A stretch of DNA of 6,200 bases, from assembly GCA_034172985.1 (NCBI GenBank), contig JAXFDY010000045.1, positions 1 through 6,200 on the forward strand, written 5' to 3'. The position numbers were made by a program, and so were the translations under genes. The stretch's first letter is position 1, and each line of letters begins with the position of its first letter. The notes beneath the pieces are model-generated. The model was given only the letters and a program-made list of their open reading frames with translations. It did no database searches and was not told where the DNA came from. This stretch comes from CAG-303 sp034172985. GTDB lineage: Bacteria > Bacillota > Clostridia > Lachnospirales > Lachnospiraceae. Shown in pieces: positions 5,715 to 6,200 of this stretch.

Positions 5715-6200
5715 AATTCTGAATATGAAGGACTGTGGAAATGCATATCACGGAAAGCATTTGAAGGTATCGTTAGATTATATAATGAACCCGGAAAAAA
5801 CACAAAATGGCAGACTAGTAGGAGGAGTTAACTGTCAGCCGGAACTTGCATACAAGCAGATGAAGTTGACCAAAAAGAAGTTTTTAAAAGAAGATAAGAG
5901 GCAGGGATATCATTTTATAATATCTTTTAAGGAAGATGAGGTCGATTCGGATGTAGCCTTTGAGATTACCGAAAAATTTGTAAAAGAATATATTGGTAAT
6001 AGATATGAAGCGGTGTATGTAGTCCACGACAATACAGACCATATTCATTCTCATATAATAATGAACAGTGTAAGCTTTATTGACGGAAAAAAATACCGTT
6101 ATGAAAAAGGTGATTGGGCAAAATATATACAACCAATTACAAACAGACTGTGCGAAGAATATGGTCTTTCCGTAATTGATTTGGAGGAGGAAAGAAGTAA
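5701..6200 (+). CDS. MOBP-type relaxase (mobilisation nuclease), N-terminal part, cut by window end
   Basis: 166 codons are visible with no stop; the gene continues beyond the right edge. Relaxases nick the transferred strand at oriT and stay covalently bound through a tyrosine. Motif I is around Tyr27 (LDYIMNPEKT), the likely nucleophile. Motif II is RQGYHFIISFK at 67-77. Motif III, the metal-binding three-histidine set, is HDNTDHIHSHIIMN at 109-122, with His114, His116 and His118. A conserved YEKGDWAKYIQPITNRLCEEYGL stretch follows (134-156). This pattern fits the relaxase/mobilisation nuclease domain of MOBP enzymes from Firmicute elements. A TTG start at 5701 is preferred because of GAGGTG upstream and the family-like N-terminus; ATG 5683 is the alternative. 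It overlaps mobC by 14 bp. No defect is visible in the part seen. Confidence 0.9.
   Translation, partial: MAVSKILNMKDCGNAYHGKHLKVSLDYIMNPEKTQNGRLVGGVNCQPELAYKQMKLTKKKFLKEDKRQGYHFIISFKEDEVDSDVAFEITEKFVKEYIGNRYEAVYVVHDNTDHIHSHIIMNSVSFIDGKKYRYEKGDWAKYIQPITNRLCEEYGLSVIDLEEERS

Noticed and set aside
856..5760. Open frames of 60-102 codons on the minus strand (for example 3060-3326, 3874-4182 and 5566-5760)
   Set aside because: They lie opposite well-supported genes, have no ribosome-binding sites and read as low-complexity Ser/Phe/Ile-rich sequence typical of antisense shadows.
5884..6132. Minus-strand 82-codon frame near the right edge
   Set aside because: It is the shadow of the relaxase gene, whose motifs II and III are encoded on the + strand across the same bases.
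1..6200. CRISPR arrays, tRNA or rRNA genes, antibiotic resistance genes, transposase-type insertion sequences
   Set aside because: No regularly spaced repeats, no tRNA-like cloverleaf, and no resistance or DDE-transposase reading frame were seen.

Overview
The DNA is A+T-rich, the ribosome-binding sites are strong AGGAGG types, and the gene content is that of an anaerobic Firmicute mobile element. My best guess is a gut Clostridia/Lachnospiraceae-type host; this is inferred from composition and protein style, not from a marker gene. All genes lie on the + strand, and the whole window is accessory DNA with no housekeeping gene.

Region 1 (1-223) is a non-coding leader. It holds a 15-bp imperfect direct repeat (18-32 and 191-205), a long-looped inverted repeat (107-162) and a GATGTAC sequence at 37-43 that may be an attachment core. 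Region 2 (224-4639) is a tightly overlapping four-gene operon. It encodes three different intact tyrosine recombinases (358, about 473 and 511 aa), then a 137-aa helix-turn-helix/coiled-coil protein of the DUF6262/Tn554 TnpC-like kind. This is a recombinase-trio integration module related in layout to Tn554 and to RIT (recombinase-in-trio) elements. Each recombinase keeps its Arg, Lys, HxxR, His and Tyr catalytic set. The second and third also carry cysteine-rich C-terminal tails that look like zinc-binding modules.

Region 3 (4640-4794) is a structured spacer. It has a 7-bp AGTTAAC inverted repeat straddling the stop codon of the trio operon, a GC-rich hairpin, and a 30-codon small ORF (4689-4781). 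The small ORF begins inside the hairpin and ends on a perfect TAAGGAGG ribosome-binding site. Region 4 (4795-6200) is a mobilisation module: an unrecognised acidic 193-aa protein, a MobC-type relaxosome accessory protein, and the first 166 codons of a MOBP-type relaxase that starts at TTG and runs off the right edge.

Together the genes suggest an integrative mobilisable or conjugative element. The trio would integrate and excise it, and MobC plus the relaxase would process it for transfer. Two models fit. In one, the trio is the integration module of the mobilisable element, with its left end near position 37. In the other, the trio is a compact element of about 4.75 kb that jumped into the leader of a mobilisation operon, bounded by the near-identical TAAGGARGATGTAC copies at 30-43 and 4779-4792. 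The sequence alone does not decide between them.
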